This document shows, in pieces, positions 1-8,867 of a DNA stretch of 64,000 nucleotides (the first letter of the stretch is position 1; every line of letters starts with the position of its first letter). Position numbers and translations under genes: made by a program. The stretch is from the NCBI GenBank assembly GCA_902798425.1, contig CADBWR010000012.1:1-64000 (forward strand), read 5' to 3'. Source of the stretch: an uncultured Bacteroidales bacterium (lineage in GTDB: Bacteria > Bacteroidota > Bacteroidia > Bacteroidales > Bacteroidaceae). Below the pieces are notes generated by a model. It saw nothing but the letters and a program-made list of their open reading frames with translations. It was not told the origin of the DNA and did not search any database.

Positions 1-20
1 TAACTCTCTGATTTTCAGTG

Positions 21-94
21 TGGACCAGCCAGGGCTTGAACCTGGGACCTCCAGATTATGAGTCTGTTGCTCTAACCAACTGAGCTACAAGTCC
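21..94 (-). tRNA. tRNA-Met (anticodon CAT), elongator-type
   Basis: Read on the minus strand, this 74-nt segment folds as a cloverleaf. The D stem is GCTC/GAGC, the anticodon loop is CTCATAA, the T arm is CCAGG-TTCAAGC-CCTGG, and the acceptor stem GGACTTG pairs with CTGGTCC apart from one T-T mismatch, with A as discriminator. The three G-C pairs typical of the initiator anticodon stem are absent, so it is elongator Met or, less likely, the CAT tRNA whose wobble C is converted to lysidine to read AUA. No CCA is encoded. Confidence 0.93.
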
Positions 95-131
95 AGTGCA
101 AAAGCGATTTGCGGATGCAAAGTTACAAAAA

Positions 132-166
132 AGATTAAAGATTAAACATTAAACATTAAATAATTA
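132..166. repeat. 7-bp degenerate tandem repeat (AGATTAA/ACATTAA)
   Basis: Five consecutive 7-bp units (AGATTAA twice, ACATTAA twice, then ATAATTA) fill the space between the tRNA gene and the promoter of the Ca2+ ATPase. It belongs to the dispersed heptad class seen throughout this window. Confidence 0.85.
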
Positions 167-187
167 GCCGTTTTTAACATTTTATCG

Positions 188-195
188 TAACTTTG
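188..195 (+). promoter_or_regulatory. Bacteroidetes -7 element, Ca2+ ATPase
   Basis: TAACTTTG matches TAnnTTTG. It ends only 8 nt before the ATG at 204, so the transcript would have a leader of a few bases. No clear TTTG -33 box is seen. Confidence 0.6.
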
Positions 196-203
196 CAGCC
201 GTT

Positions 204-2717
204 ATGGAAGTTAAAAGACAAGGATTAACAATTAGTGAGGTGGAGAAAAGCCGCCTCGAACATGGTGAGAATGTTCTGACGCCACCGAAAAGACAGTCGA
301 TGTGGCGTTTATACATAGAGAAATACCAAGACCCGATGATCCGTATCCTGTTGGTCGCTGCCGTCGTATCGCTGACACTGGCCTTTGTAAAACAGGACTT
401 CATAGAGACGTTAGGTATTTTCTTTGCCATCATTCTGGCTACTACGGTTGGATTCTATTTTGAGCGCGATGCTGCCCGTAAGTTTGACGTACTTACCCAA
501 TTGGGTGAGGAACAGCCCGTCAAGGTGGTGCGCGATGGGAAAGTCATGGAGATACCGCGGCGCGAAGTAGTTGTCGGCGATGTCGTCATTGTAGAGACTG
601 GCGACGAGGTACCTGCCGACGGATATCTCTTTGAATCTACCGACCTACAGGTAGATGAGTCGAGTCTGACGGGCGAACCCATTACGAATAAAGAGGTAAG
701 AGGTAAGAAAGAAGAAGGGAAAGGTGAAGAAGCCTACCCAAAGGATATGCTGCTGCGCTCGTCAATGGTGATGGGCGGTACAGGCCGCTATGTGGTATCA
801 GCAGTAGGTGACAAGACAGAGATAGGCCACGTAGCACGCCAAGCCACAGAACTGACAAACGTAAAAACGCCGCTGAACATCCAGTTGGAGCGACTGGCTA
901 AGTTCATCAGCAAGGTGGGTATCACGCTGTCTGTATCATCGTTCTTTGCATTTCTTATTCACGACGTGTTGACTAATGATTTGTGGCACACCACCGATTA
1001 CTTGTCAATGGTGGAGGTTGTGTTGCGCTACTTCATGATGTCCGTCACGCTGATAGTTATGGCTGTTCCAGAAGGTCTGCCTATGGCTGTCACCTTGGCA
1101 CTGGCGCTGAATATGCGTCGTATGCTGAAAAGCAACAATCTGGTGCGTAAACTACAGGCATCGGAGACAATGGGTGCCGTTACCGTCATCTGTACAGACA
1201 AGACTGGCACACTGACGGAAAACAAAATGACGGTAAACGATGTCAGATGTCTGATGGAAGATGGAAAATGCTCAGACCTCAGACCTCAGACCTCAGACCT
1301 CTACAAAGCCATCGCACTGAACACGACGGCAACGCACGACGTGGGCAACCCCACAGAACAAGCACTGCTACGTTGGCTGCGCGACAAAGGAGTGGACTAT
1401 CAGCAGTTGCGCGACGAGAACCCCATTAGCAGTCGAGAACCCTTCTCGACAGAACGTAAGTATATGTCGACCACCATTGGCGACACCTTATATATAAAAG
1501 GTGCACCTGAGGTAGTGATGGACCGCTGCACACTGACAGAAGAGGAGCGCAAGACTTTAGACCAGCAGTTGTTGGACTGGCAGAGCCATGCCATGCGTAC
1601 GCTGGCTGTAGCCCAAAACAATGAGTTGCTTGCACTCTTTGCCATCAGCGACCCGCTGCGCAAGGAGGTTCCTGCCGCTATCCGGCAGTGTAATGATGCG
1701 GGTATTGACGTGAAGATAGTGACAGGCGACACGGTGGCTACCGCTAAAGAGATAGCCCAGCAGTGTGGCATAGACGACGGTTTCACTATCACGGGTGCCG
1801 AGTTTGCAGCACTGACTGACGAGGAAGCGCTGGAGCGTGTCAAGGACCTGAAAGTGATGTCTCGTGCCCGTCCTACCGACAAACAACGTCTGGTCAGTCT
1901 GCTGCAACAGCGTGGCGAGGTGGTTGCCGTCACTGGCGACGGTACCAACGACGCGCCTGCCCTGAATCGTGCCCACGTAGGACTGTCGCTAGGCTCTGGC
2001 ACGAGTGTTGCCAAGCAGGCCAGCGACATCACCCTACTCGACGACTCGTTCAGCAGCATCGTCCATGCCGTGATGTGGGGACGTTCGCTCTATAAGAACA
2101 TTCAGCGTTTTGTCTTCTTCCAACTTATCGTCAACGTGGCAGCCCTGTTGTTGGTGCTCTGCGGCGCATTCATTGGTACCGAGATGCCACTGACCATTAC
2201 CCAGATACTATGGGTAAACCTCATCATGGACACACTGGCAGCGATGGCACTGGCCTCGCTACCACCCTCACGAGAAGTCATGGAGGAGAAACCTCGTTCC
2301 AGCGATGCCTTTATCATCACCCATTCCATGATACGAGGCATACTGACCATAGGTGGACTGTTCTTCCTGGCAACCTTCTCCCTGCTATGGTATCTTGAGC
2401 GAGAAACGGGAATGGACGGCACCTCACTGACCATCTTCTTTACCATCTTCGTCATGCTGCAATGGTGGAACCTGTTTAATGCCCGCATGCTGGGCTCGTG
2501 CCACTCAGCCTTCCGCAGAATATGGGCCTGCGAAGGATTTCTCCTCGTACTGCTCATCGTACTCGTTGGCCAGTGGATTATCGTCACCTTTGGTGGCAGA
2601 ATGTTCCGTACCGTCCCCCTGCCATGGCAGACGTGGGTTATGATTATTGCCGGCACCTCTGTCGTGTTGTGGGTGGGCGAGATATACCGTTTGATAGTAC
2701 GTCTATGCAAAAAATAG
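204..2717 (+). CDS. Calcium-translocating P-type ATPase (PMCA type)
   Basis: An 837-aa P-type ATPase that probably exports Ca2+ across the inner membrane. The N-terminal cation-ATPase region is followed by membrane helices and an actuator domain (TGE near residue 157). A PEGLP motif in M4 is typical of Ca2+ pumps. The phosphorylation site DKTGT has its aspartate at D332, and the hinge motif TGDGTNDAP follows before the last group of helices. The start at 204 gives the family's usual N-terminus (GLT...HGxNxLTPP). Two oddities are visible: a 42-nt purine heptad tract at 691-732 and a 63-nt heptad tract at 1239-1301. Both are whole numbers of 7-bp units and codons; the second adds residues 346-366 just after the phosphorylation site. 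The 3' end overlaps ribF by 13 nt. Confidence 0.93.
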   Translation: MEVKRQGLTISEVEKSRLEHGENVLTPPKRQSMWRLYIEKYQDPMIRILLVAAVVSLTLAFVKQDFIETLGIFFAIILATTVGFYFERDAARKFDVLTQLGEEQPVKVVRDGKVMEIPRREVVVGDVVIVETGDEVPADGYLFESTDLQVDESSLTGEPITNKEVRGKKEEGKGEEAYPKDMLLRSSMVMGGTGRYVVSAVGDKTEIGHVARQATELTNVKTPLNIQLERLAKFISKVGITLSVSSFFAFLIHDVLTNDLWHTTDYLSMVEVVLRYFMMSVTLIVMAVPEGLPMAVTLALALNMRRMLKSNNLVRKLQASETMGAVTVICTDKTGTLTENKMTVNDVRCLMEDGKCSDLRPQTSDLYKAIALNTTATHDVGNPTEQALLRWLRDKGVDYQQLRDENPISSREPFSTERKYMSTTIGDTLYIKGAPEVVMDRCTLTEEERKTLDQQLLDWQSHAMRTLAVAQNNELLALFAISDPLRKEVPAAIRQCNDAGIDVKIVTGDTVATAKEIAQQCGIDDGFTITGAEFAALTDEEALERVKDLKVMSRARPTDKQRLVSLLQQRGEVVAVTGDGTNDAPALNRAHVGLSLGSGTSVAKQASDITLLDDSFSSIVHAVMWGRSLYKNIQRFVFFQLIVNVAALLLVLCGAFIGTEMPLTITQILWVNLIMDTLAAMALASLPPSREVMEEKPRSSDAFIITHSMIRGILTIGGLFFLATFSLLWYLERETGMDGTSLTIFFTIFVMLQWWNLFNARMLGSCHSAFRRIWACEGFLLVLLIVLVGQWIIVTFGGRMFRTVPLPWQTWVMIIAGTSVVLWVGEIYRLIVRLCKK
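691..732. repeat. In-frame 7-bp repeat tract inside Ca2+ ATPase (6 units)
   Basis: Six consecutive purine-rich heptads (AAGAGGT twice, AAGAAAG, AAGAAGG, GAAAGGT, GAAGAAG) total 42 nt, or 14 codons. They encode a Lys/Glu/Gly-rich loop in the actuator region, a part of the family that varies in length. Confidence 0.75.
1239..1301. repeat. In-frame 7-bp repeat tract inside Ca2+ ATPase (9 units)
   Basis: Nine heptads (GATGTCA, GATGTCT, GATGGAA twice, AATGCTC, AGACCTC four times) total 63 nt and begin exactly on a codon boundary, so they encode 21 residues (346-366). The tract lies at the start of the nucleotide-binding domain, a few residues after DKTGT. Confidence 0.88.
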
Positions 2718-3565
2718 GATATGTAGCCACCATTGGCATGTTCGACGGAGTGCATCGTGGACACCAGTTCGTTCTGCAGCATGTTGTCGATGAGGCGCGC
2801 CAACGTGCTTTACGTTCTATGGCTATCACCTTTGACAAGGGTAGTACACAGACATTGACACCACTTGCCCAAAAGCGCACGCTGCTGATGAATACAGGCA
2901 TTGACCGCATCGAGGTGCTGACATTCAACGAAGCCCTGAAGCAGATGACTGCCCGCGAGTTTATGCAGCAAGTGCTGCGCGACAAGTATGGTGTCAAGGT
3001 ACTGCTCATCGGTTACGACAACCGCTTCGGCCATAACCGCACAGAAGGCTTTCAGGACTACGTGCGCTACGGAAAAGAATTGGATATTGAAGTCTTACAA
3101 CTGCCTGCCGCTGGAGAGATTAGCAGTTCTATCATACGTCAACAGGTTGCTGCTGGAGATATCAGTAAGGCTAACGAGTTGCTGGGCCATCCTTATACCA
3201 TAGCTGGACGAGTGGAACATGGCGAACACATTGGTACCAAGTTGGGATTCCCTACTGCCAACATCGTGGTAGACGACCAGTGCCAACTGATTCCTGCCGC
3301 AGGAGTGTACGCCGTGAATATCAGAATGGAGAACAATACCGAATGGAAACACGGTATGATGAATATTGGCACACGCCCCACCTTCAACGGACAGCGACAG
3401 ACATTGGAGGTCAACATCTTCCATCTCAGCGAAGACCTCTATGGTCAACGGATAGAGGTGACCTTCGCAGAACGTCTGCGTGGAGAACAGCGTTTCGACA
3501 GCGCTGAAGCCCTGAAAGAACAATTACAACGAGACGCCATTGAGGCAGAAAGGATATTAGCATGA
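2705..3565 (+). CDS. ribF: Bifunctional riboflavin kinase / FAD synthetase
   Basis: A 286-aa RibF that phosphorylates riboflavin to FMN and adenylates FMN to FAD. The N-terminal nucleotidyltransferase half begins with IGMFDGVHRGH (the HxGH-like signature). The C-terminal flavokinase half carries GxxLGFPTAN and the MNIGTRPTF segment. ATG 2705 is chosen because it places the conserved GxFDGxHxGH near residue 15; the frame stays open upstream, but that stretch lies inside the ATPase gene. It overlaps the ATPase by 13 nt and the next gene by 4 nt (ATGA), which suggests co-transcription and translational coupling. Confidence 0.93.
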   Translation: MQKIGYVATIGMFDGVHRGHQFVLQHVVDEARQRALRSMAITFDKGSTQTLTPLAQKRTLLMNTGIDRIEVLTFNEALKQMTAREFMQQVLRDKYGVKVLLIGYDNRFGHNRTEGFQDYVRYGKELDIEVLQLPAAGEISSSIIRQQVAAGDISKANELLGHPYTIAGRVEHGEHIGTKLGFPTANIVVDDQCQLIPAAGVYAVNIRMENNTEWKHGMMNIGTRPTFNGQRQTLEVNIFHLSEDLYGQRIEVTFAERLRGEQRFDSAEALKEQLQRDAIEAERILA

Positions 3566-4329
3566 AGAAAGCACTTAGCTACCTACTTATTTTTATTGGC
3601 ATCCAACTCGTAGGCGGTGCCATTGTAACCAACCTGTGGAGCCTCATCCAAGGCAGCAGCGACAAGACTGCAGCGATGCTCATCACCACAACCGGTGTGG
3701 TTGGTCTGATAACCATCGTCATCTTCCTATGGACGCGCTATGCAGAGCTGTCACCTAAGTGGTTACGCACACGTCCATGGACTATACTCTCATGGAGCGT
3801 GATAGCCGCCTTAGGAGCCATCATTCCTTCAGCATGGCTACAAGAGCAGATGCCCGAACTGCCCAATTTTGCCGAGCAGGAGTTCGATACTATTCTGGGT
3901 ACCCCGTGGGGCTATTTCGTCATTGGTCTGATGGCACCGCTCAGTGAGGAGATTGTACTGCGTGGCGCCATCCTCAAGGAATTGTTGAAGTCAGAAAAAC
4001 TCTCGGTGTGGACAGCCATCGCCATTTCCGCCTTGTTCTTTGCCTTAGTACATATGAACCCCGCACAAATGCCCCATGCCTTTCTCATCGGATTGTTGTT
4101 AGGCTGGATGTACTACCGTACAGGGTCCATCCTTCCCGGTGTTGCCTACCACTGGGCCAACAATAGTGTCGCCTATGTCATGTATGCGCTCTACCCAGAC
4201 CCTGACATGAAACTTATTGACATCTTCAAGGGGTCAGAACAGCATGTTTATATGGCATTAGGATTTTCGCTATTGATACTCCTTCCTGCTCTGTATCAAT
4301 TGCACCTGTGGATGCGCCGTGCAGAGTAA
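3562..4329 (+). CDS. CPBP family intramembrane metalloprotease
   Basis: A 255-aa polytopic membrane protein of the CPBP/Abi (CAAX-protease-like) family. The diagnostic EExxxR is E129-E130...R134 within a membrane-proximal segment. It is followed by FALVHMNPAQ and by a final HWANNS motif, which supply the metal-binding histidines and asparagine. About seven hydrophobic segments are visible. In bacteria these proteins are thought to cleave prenylated or membrane-embedded peptides, but the substrate here is unknown. The start overlaps the ribF stop by 4 nt, so it is probably translated from the same message. Confidence 0.85.
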   Translation: MKKALSYLLIFIGIQLVGGAIVTNLWSLIQGSSDKTAAMLITTTGVVGLITIVIFLWTRYAELSPKWLRTRPWTILSWSVIAALGAIIPSAWLQEQMPELPNFAEQEFDTILGTPWGYFVIGLMAPLSEEIVLRGAILKELLKSEKLSVWTAIAISALFFALVHMNPAQMPHAFLIGLLLGWMYYRTGSILPGVAYHWANNSVAYVMYALYPDPDMKLIDIFKGSEQHVYMALGFSLLILLPALYQLHLWMRRAE

Positions 4330-4374
4330 ACATTTCTATCATTTCACAGAATTTCTTTCCTAAAGTAAAGAAAG

Positions 4375-5013
4375 ATGTTAGCAAGTCATTATTATAACGG
4401 AAAGGTTGAGGCAGGCTGTGATGAAGCAGGACGTGGCTGTCTGGCAGGCAGTGTGTATGCTGCTGCCGTCATCTTCCCTGAAGACTATCAGAACGACGAA
4501 CTCAACGATTCCAAACAACTGACGGACAAGCGTCGCAAGCAGCTCCGCGAGATTATCCAGCGCGATGCTATGGCATGGGCGGTGGGTATCGTTACACCTG
4601 AGGAGATAGATCATATCAACATACTTAACGCCTCCATCCTTGCCATGCACCGTGCACTTGACCAACTGACGGTACGGCCAGAAGCTGTCATCGTTGACGG
4701 CAACCGCTTCAAGCCGTATGCTTCCCCTCTCATTGGAGGGGGACGAGGGGAGGTTCTCCCCCACACCACCATCGTCAAGGGGGATGGCAAATATCTCAGC
4801 ATCGCCGCTGCCTCCATTCTCGCCAAGACCTACCGCGACGACTATATGGACCTACTGGCCCAGGAGTTTCCGCAGTATGACTGGCTGTCGAACAAGGGCT
4901 ACCCCACGAAAAAGCATAGAGAAGCAATACGGCAGTATGGCATTACGCCATACCACCGTAAGACTTTTAACATGCTGGGTGACGGCCAGCTGTCGCTAAA
5001 TTTTGAATATTAG
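4375..5013 (+). CDS. rnhB: Ribonuclease HII
   Basis: A 212-aa RNase HII that cleaves RNA in RNA-DNA hybrids and removes misincorporated ribonucleotides. Conserved blocks are GCDEAGRG at the N-terminus (first acidic pair), ILNASILAMHRA, VDGNRF and IVKGDGKYLSIAAASILAKTYRDDYM. Between VDGNRF and the KGDGK block there is an unexpected Gly-rich insert (about residues 116-130), encoded by a C-rich/G-rich inverted repeat at 4721-4761. Homologues I know go almost directly from one block to the other. The catalytic residues all remain, so the enzyme is probably active. Confidence 0.93.
   Translation: MLASHYYNGKVEAGCDEAGRGCLAGSVYAAAVIFPEDYQNDELNDSKQLTDKRRKQLREIIQRDAMAWAVGIVTPEEIDHINILNASILAMHRALDQLTVRPEAVIVDGNRFKPYASPLIGGGRGEVLPHTTIVKGDGKYLSIAAASILAKTYRDDYMDLLAQEFPQYDWLSNKGYPTKKHREAIRQYGITPYHRKTFNMLGDGQLSLNFEY
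4721..4761. repeat. REP-like C-rich/G-rich palindromic element, in frame in rnhB
   Basis: A C-rich arm (TCCCCTCT, from 4723) and a G-rich arm (GGAGGGGGA, from 4736) flank a short loop, followed by a further G-rich and C-rich pair. The layout resembles the elements at 46871-46907 and 52725-52749. Here it is translated as an extra Gly-rich loop. Confidence 0.55.
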
Positions 5014-5031
5014 TAAGCAGGCTTGCCTGCT

Positions 5032-6984
5032 TCAGCGAGTAATAATCAGTCCACCCATGGGTTGGATGGTAACCTTTGCAACACCCTTCTTATCCACCTT
5101 GAGCGAACGCAGCACAGGTGTGCTGGGCAGCCCTTTCTTGCCAGGCTGGTCGATGTAACATTGTACCGTCTGGCCAGCAAACATTGGCAATGAGAGTAGC
5201 AAGGTCTTCGCCTGTTGGGTACCATTCAGTCCTGCCACATACCACTTATTACCCGTACGGCGTGCCAGCACCACATACTTAGTAGGATAGCCATCGAGGA
5301 AACGTACTTCATCCCACGTAGTAGGCAGTTGCTTGAGGAAATCCAGTTCAAACTGTGGCACATCCTGCAGGTTGTTGGGATACATCGCCACACAGTTAAC
5401 ACTGGTCTGTAGGACAATACCTGTTGCCAGCTCAAAGATATCCGTTGTATAGCGACGATGACGACTCTTGTTGTCACGCGCAATATGATGGTTCAAGATG
5501 ATGCCACCCCAGTCGAAGGACCCTACCGCATTACGGGCAAAGGGGTGCATGGTCAGCTCGAAACCCTCCGTCTTGGCATGATGCTCACTAAACATGATAT
5601 TCTCTGAGGCCAAGGCTGCCTCCGATGCGACATAGTTAGGATACATGCGCTCCCAACCACGAGGAATGGTACATCCATGAAAGACCACCTGCAGTCCATA
5701 GCGGTTGGCATCAGCAAGGATGTCCTCGTAGAGCTTCATGGTCTCCTGTTTGTCACTGCCTAAGAAGTCTACCTTGATGCCTGCTATGCCTAACTTCTGA
5801 AGCCAGGCCATCTCACGGTTGCGAGCCAATGCCGTATTCATGCAGTGCTTAGGCGTCTGTGGCGCATCATTGGCATAGCCGTTGCTGCTGTACCACAAGA
5901 GTAGCTTAACACCCTTCTGGTTGGCATAGCGGTTCAGGTCGGCAATACGGTCACGGCCTATCTGCTTGTCCCACCAGTTGTCTACCAACACATACTCAAA
6001 ACCCATGGCTGCCGACAAATCAATCATCTTCACTTGGTCGTCGTAGTTGACACTCTCATCCTGCCAGATAAGCCAGCTCCACGTATAGCGGCCGGGCTTG
6101 TAGGCCTGAGAGGGCTCATAGAGCGGTTCTACGACGTCATAGGGGATGGTGGTCTCGACGATAGGCTTCAGCGTGGTGCCCACGGTGATGGTGCGCCAAG
6201 GTGTACAGCCAGGCAATGGCAGTCCAGCCCATGCGCTACCCAATCCCTGCATCTCACCGATGTTGGGGAAGGCAATGGTGTAGCCCCGACCTGCCACATA
6301 GTCACTCAAATGGCTGGCGCAGTAGTTGGAGCCCACTCCCGTCTCACTAATAAGTACCCAACCGGCAGGCACCTTAAACAGACAAGGGAAGGTGAAGCCC
6401 TCGCCAAAAGCCGAGCGCTCCGTCATTGGAGCATCAGCCTTGTAGTCCTCTTCATATGACGGTTTCGTACGCTGCCAGCCTACCATCGGAAGACTCTGCG
6501 GAGTCAGGAAGGTCGTCGTACCATCGGGCATATTGAATGATGATGTCTCGTTATAGACGACAGTGCTCAGACGATTCTCACCCTTGGGCTGCAGTGCATA
6601 ACGATACGCAATGTCGTTGTTCGACACACAGAATGTAACGGTCAGTGGCAGTCCCTGACTATTCAGATAGACGATGTTCACCTGATGCGCCACATAGTGT
6701 GCTGACGAGGCCTTGGTGCGCGTCATGGTGTATGTCTTGTCTACGTTGCTTTCCTTCATCTCCTTGAAGGTCAGTCCACGGGTAAAGTCACTCATATCCG
6801 TCTTCAGTCCCAATGCCGAAGGGTTCAGCATGGTCTGTCCCATGTAGCTGACACGATAGGTCAGCAGACCTTGGGCATCATCAATGGTTACCACCAGTTT
6901 GCCGTCGGGCGATGTGACGTTGATTTCTTTTCCTTGTATCGTCAGTGCCAATAGCATAAAGCTAATGGCTAATAATTTTCTCAT
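5032..6984 (-). CDS. Glycoside hydrolase family 97, retaining (alpha-galactosidase-like) type
   Basis: A 650-aa secreted enzyme: signal peptide at residues 1-19, GH97 N-terminal beta-sandwich, catalytic (beta/alpha)8 barrel and C-terminal beta domain. The barrel has IKVDFLGSD with D406 in the nucleophile position of the retaining GH97 branch. E455 (in ASEAA) is the likely acid/base. This separates it from the inverting SusB branch, represented by the second GH97 at 30.9-33.1 kb. Known retaining GH97 enzymes include alpha-galactosidases and beta-L-arabinopyranosidases, so trimming of xylan or galactan side chains is plausible. ATG 6984 is chosen because it starts a classical signal peptide and is preceded by AAGGAG, an unusually clear ribosome binding site for this genome, lying over the end of the GH67 gene 4 nt upstream. 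Confidence 0.87.
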   Translation of the reverse strand: MRKLLAISFMLLALTIQGKEINVTSPDGKLVVTIDDAQGLLTYRVSYMGQTMLNPSALGLKTDMSDFTRGLTFKEMKESNVDKTYTMTRTKASSAHYVAHQVNIVYLNSQGLPLTVTFCVSNNDIAYRYALQPKGENRLSTVVYNETSSFNMPDGTTTFLTPQSLPMVGWQRTKPSYEEDYKADAPMTERSAFGEGFTFPCLFKVPAGWVLISETGVGSNYCASHLSDYVAGRGYTIAFPNIGEMQGLGSAWAGLPLPGCTPWRTITVGTTLKPIVETTIPYDVVEPLYEPSQAYKPGRYTWSWLIWQDESVNYDDQVKMIDLSAAMGFEYVLVDNWWDKQIGRDRIADLNRYANQKGVKLLLWYSSNGYANDAPQTPKHCMNTALARNREMAWLQKLGIAGIKVDFLGSDKQETMKLYEDILADANRYGLQVVFHGCTIPRGWERMYPNYVASEAALASENIMFSEHHAKTEGFELTMHPFARNAVGSFDWGGIILNHHIARDNKSRHRRYTTDIFELATGIVLQTSVNCVAMYPNNLQDVPQFELDFLKQLPTTWDEVRFLDGYPTKYVVLARRTGNKWYVAGLNGTQQAKTLLLSLPMFAGQTVQCYIDQPGKKGLPSTPVLRSLKVDKKGVAKVTIQPMGGLIITR

Positions 6985-6988
6985 AGTC

Positions 6989-8857
6989 TTATTCTCCTTT
7001 AGCAAATTGTCCGAAATATTTAAGACAGGTGTCGCGCCACTCACGGGCATTCTCCATCTGGTGGTGCAGACGCTCGTCAACCTCACGCCAACGCTGTTCG
7101 TCAATATAGTGGCGCATCTTGTTGTGCCACAAGTTGTGGTGCTGTTCTACGATGATGACACCACGATTATAATGGAACTGCAACGATTCCCACAGCGTTG
7201 AGCCGTCCTTCATCTTGTAGTCCCAAGGCACATGGTGGAACCACAACAGCAGATTCTCTGGACATGTTGCCAGATTATCATACCTGCGAGCCAGCTCTGG
7301 ACGATACTGACTGACTGCATCGGTACCTTTACTGCTGCGGTCGAATCCGACGCCCTGCTTATCGGCTTTGTGATAGTAGACGGGACACCACTCCAACGGA
7401 TAACTCTTGATAAAACCGTCAGGTTCTGGACCATAGTGATGGTCGAACTTAAAGATATGGTGCAAGCCCAGTGGCATCATATAGTCCACACAGGCCTCGC
7501 GACTCTCATCCATTATCTGCGCTGCTGCATCGACAAAGGCTGCTTCACGGGTAAAAGTCTGTTCCAACCACTCGTGGGCTATCTTATCACTGGGCAACAT
7601 GGGATTCCAGGCCAATCGGCCAAAGGCATACCAGTTGGCCTGCGAGAAATGATGGCCACACCAGTTCTTGTCCAGTCCGATGTTGGCGACACCGGCAATA
7701 CCCTTCAACTCACGCGGATTGACCTGCGAGAAGAACTCCTTCCACATAGGTGCCAGATAGACCAGATGACGAGACTGTCCCAAATACTCCTGGGTAATCT
7801 GCAGTTCCACCATGTTGGGGGTCTGCTTAATCTGATCGAAGATAGGACTATACGGTTCACGGGGCTGGAAGTCCAGCGGACCATTCTTGGTCTGCAGGAT
7901 AACATTGTCGCGGAACTTCCCATCCAGTGGTTTAAATTCACTAACGGCCTGCTTGACACGATCTTCACCCTTGTGGTTGGCACCATAGACAAAGCAGCGC
8001 CACATGACGATGCCTTTGTAAGGTTTCAGTGCATCAGCCAGCATGTTGGCACCATCGGCATGACTACGTTTATAGTCGCCAGGGCCAGGCTGTCCCTCGC
8101 TGTTGGCCTTCACAAGGAAACCACCAAAGTCGGGTATCAGTTTGTATATCTCCTTGGCTTTCTTCTTCCACCACTTAGCTACTGACTTGTCCAGCGGGTC
8201 AGCCGTCTTGGTATCACCTAGCGCCATAGGCGTAGCGAAGTTGATAGACAAATACACCTTGATATGATAAGGGCGCAGAATGTCGGCAATTTTTTTAACC
8301 TCCTTCAGATAGGGAGCTGTCAGCATCTTGGGCGACGCATTGACATTGTTCAACACGGTGCCATTGATGCCGATAGAGGCATTGGCACGTGCATACTCAC
8401 GAATCAACTGAGGGTCGAAAGTGACAAGTTGCTTATTCTCCTGTTTCCAGAAGATGCTCTCGCCGGCATAACCACGCTCTATGCTGCCATCGAGGTTGTC
8501 CCAGTGGTTCAACAGTCGCAGCGGGAACACAGGGTGTGTCTCCATATTCATATCGCCACGCAACAGGGCATAGGTTCCATACAGCAGACCAGCCTCACGA
8601 CGGGCCGACAGCGTACTGCCGTCAAAGCGATAACCGTCGTCATCGGGCATGGTGGCATCGAGTTTCAAGGCAATGTGTGCTCCCTGATAGTAAGTTTCTA
8701 ACTCCTGTTTGATAATATCTATGGTGGGAGACGTCAGGTCGCAGACAACCTTTGCCTTGTTTACTGACTGGTAGCGTAACCATAGCAGATGACCATCCTC
8801 GGCATAAGTGCCAAGGGTGGTCATCGTGGCGAACAGTAAAAATAATATTTTCTTCAT
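6989..8857 (-). CDS. aguA: Alpha-glucuronidase, GH67
   Basis: A 622-aa secreted GH67 enzyme that removes (4-O-methyl-)glucuronic acid from the non-reducing end of xylo-oligosaccharides. It has a signal peptide (about residues 1-19), an N-terminal alpha/beta domain and a barrel with conserved segments such as ESIFWKQ, SINGTVLNNVN and GGFLVKANSEGQPGPGDY (catalytic-site region). The C-terminal part is Trp/His-rich (MPLGLHHIF, WFHHVPWDYKMKDG), as in AguA proteins. It is the middle gene of the GH3-GH67-GH97 operon: 10 nt after GH3 and 4 nt before GH97. The pairing points to glucuronoxylan breakdown. Confidence 0.93.
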   Translation of the reverse strand: MKKILFLLFATMTTLGTYAEDGHLLWLRYQSVNKAKVVCDLTSPTIDIIKQELETYYQGAHIALKLDATMPDDDGYRFDGSTLSARREAGLLYGTYALLRGDMNMETHPVFPLRLLNHWDNLDGSIERGYAGESIFWKQENKQLVTFDPQLIREYARANASIGINGTVLNNVNASPKMLTAPYLKEVKKIADILRPYHIKVYLSINFATPMALGDTKTADPLDKSVAKWWKKKAKEIYKLIPDFGGFLVKANSEGQPGPGDYKRSHADGANMLADALKPYKGIVMWRCFVYGANHKGEDRVKQAVSEFKPLDGKFRDNVILQTKNGPLDFQPREPYSPIFDQIKQTPNMVELQITQEYLGQSRHLVYLAPMWKEFFSQVNPRELKGIAGVANIGLDKNWCGHHFSQANWYAFGRLAWNPMLPSDKIAHEWLEQTFTREAAFVDAAAQIMDESREACVDYMMPLGLHHIFKFDHHYGPEPDGFIKSYPLEWCPVYYHKADKQGVGFDRSSKGTDAVSQYRPELARRYDNLATCPENLLLWFHHVPWDYKMKDGSTLWESLQFHYNRGVIIVEQHHNLWHNKMRHYIDEQRWREVDERLHHQMENAREWRDTCLKYFGQFAKGE

Positions 8858-8867
8858 CCGTCGACTA

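Noticed and set aside
21-94. Initiator tRNA-fMet
   Set aside because: The anticodon stem lacks the three consecutive G-C pairs of initiators.
1400-2059. 219-codon open frame antisense to the Ca2+ ATPase
   Set aside because: It lies wholly inside a well-supported gene, its composition is Ser/Arg-rich as in shadow frames, and it has no motif or promoter.
7232-8185. 317-codon open frame on the plus strand inside the GH67 gene
   Set aside because: Long but antisense to a clear alpha-glucuronidase; the translation shows no domain, and codon bias of the GH67 frame explains the openness.
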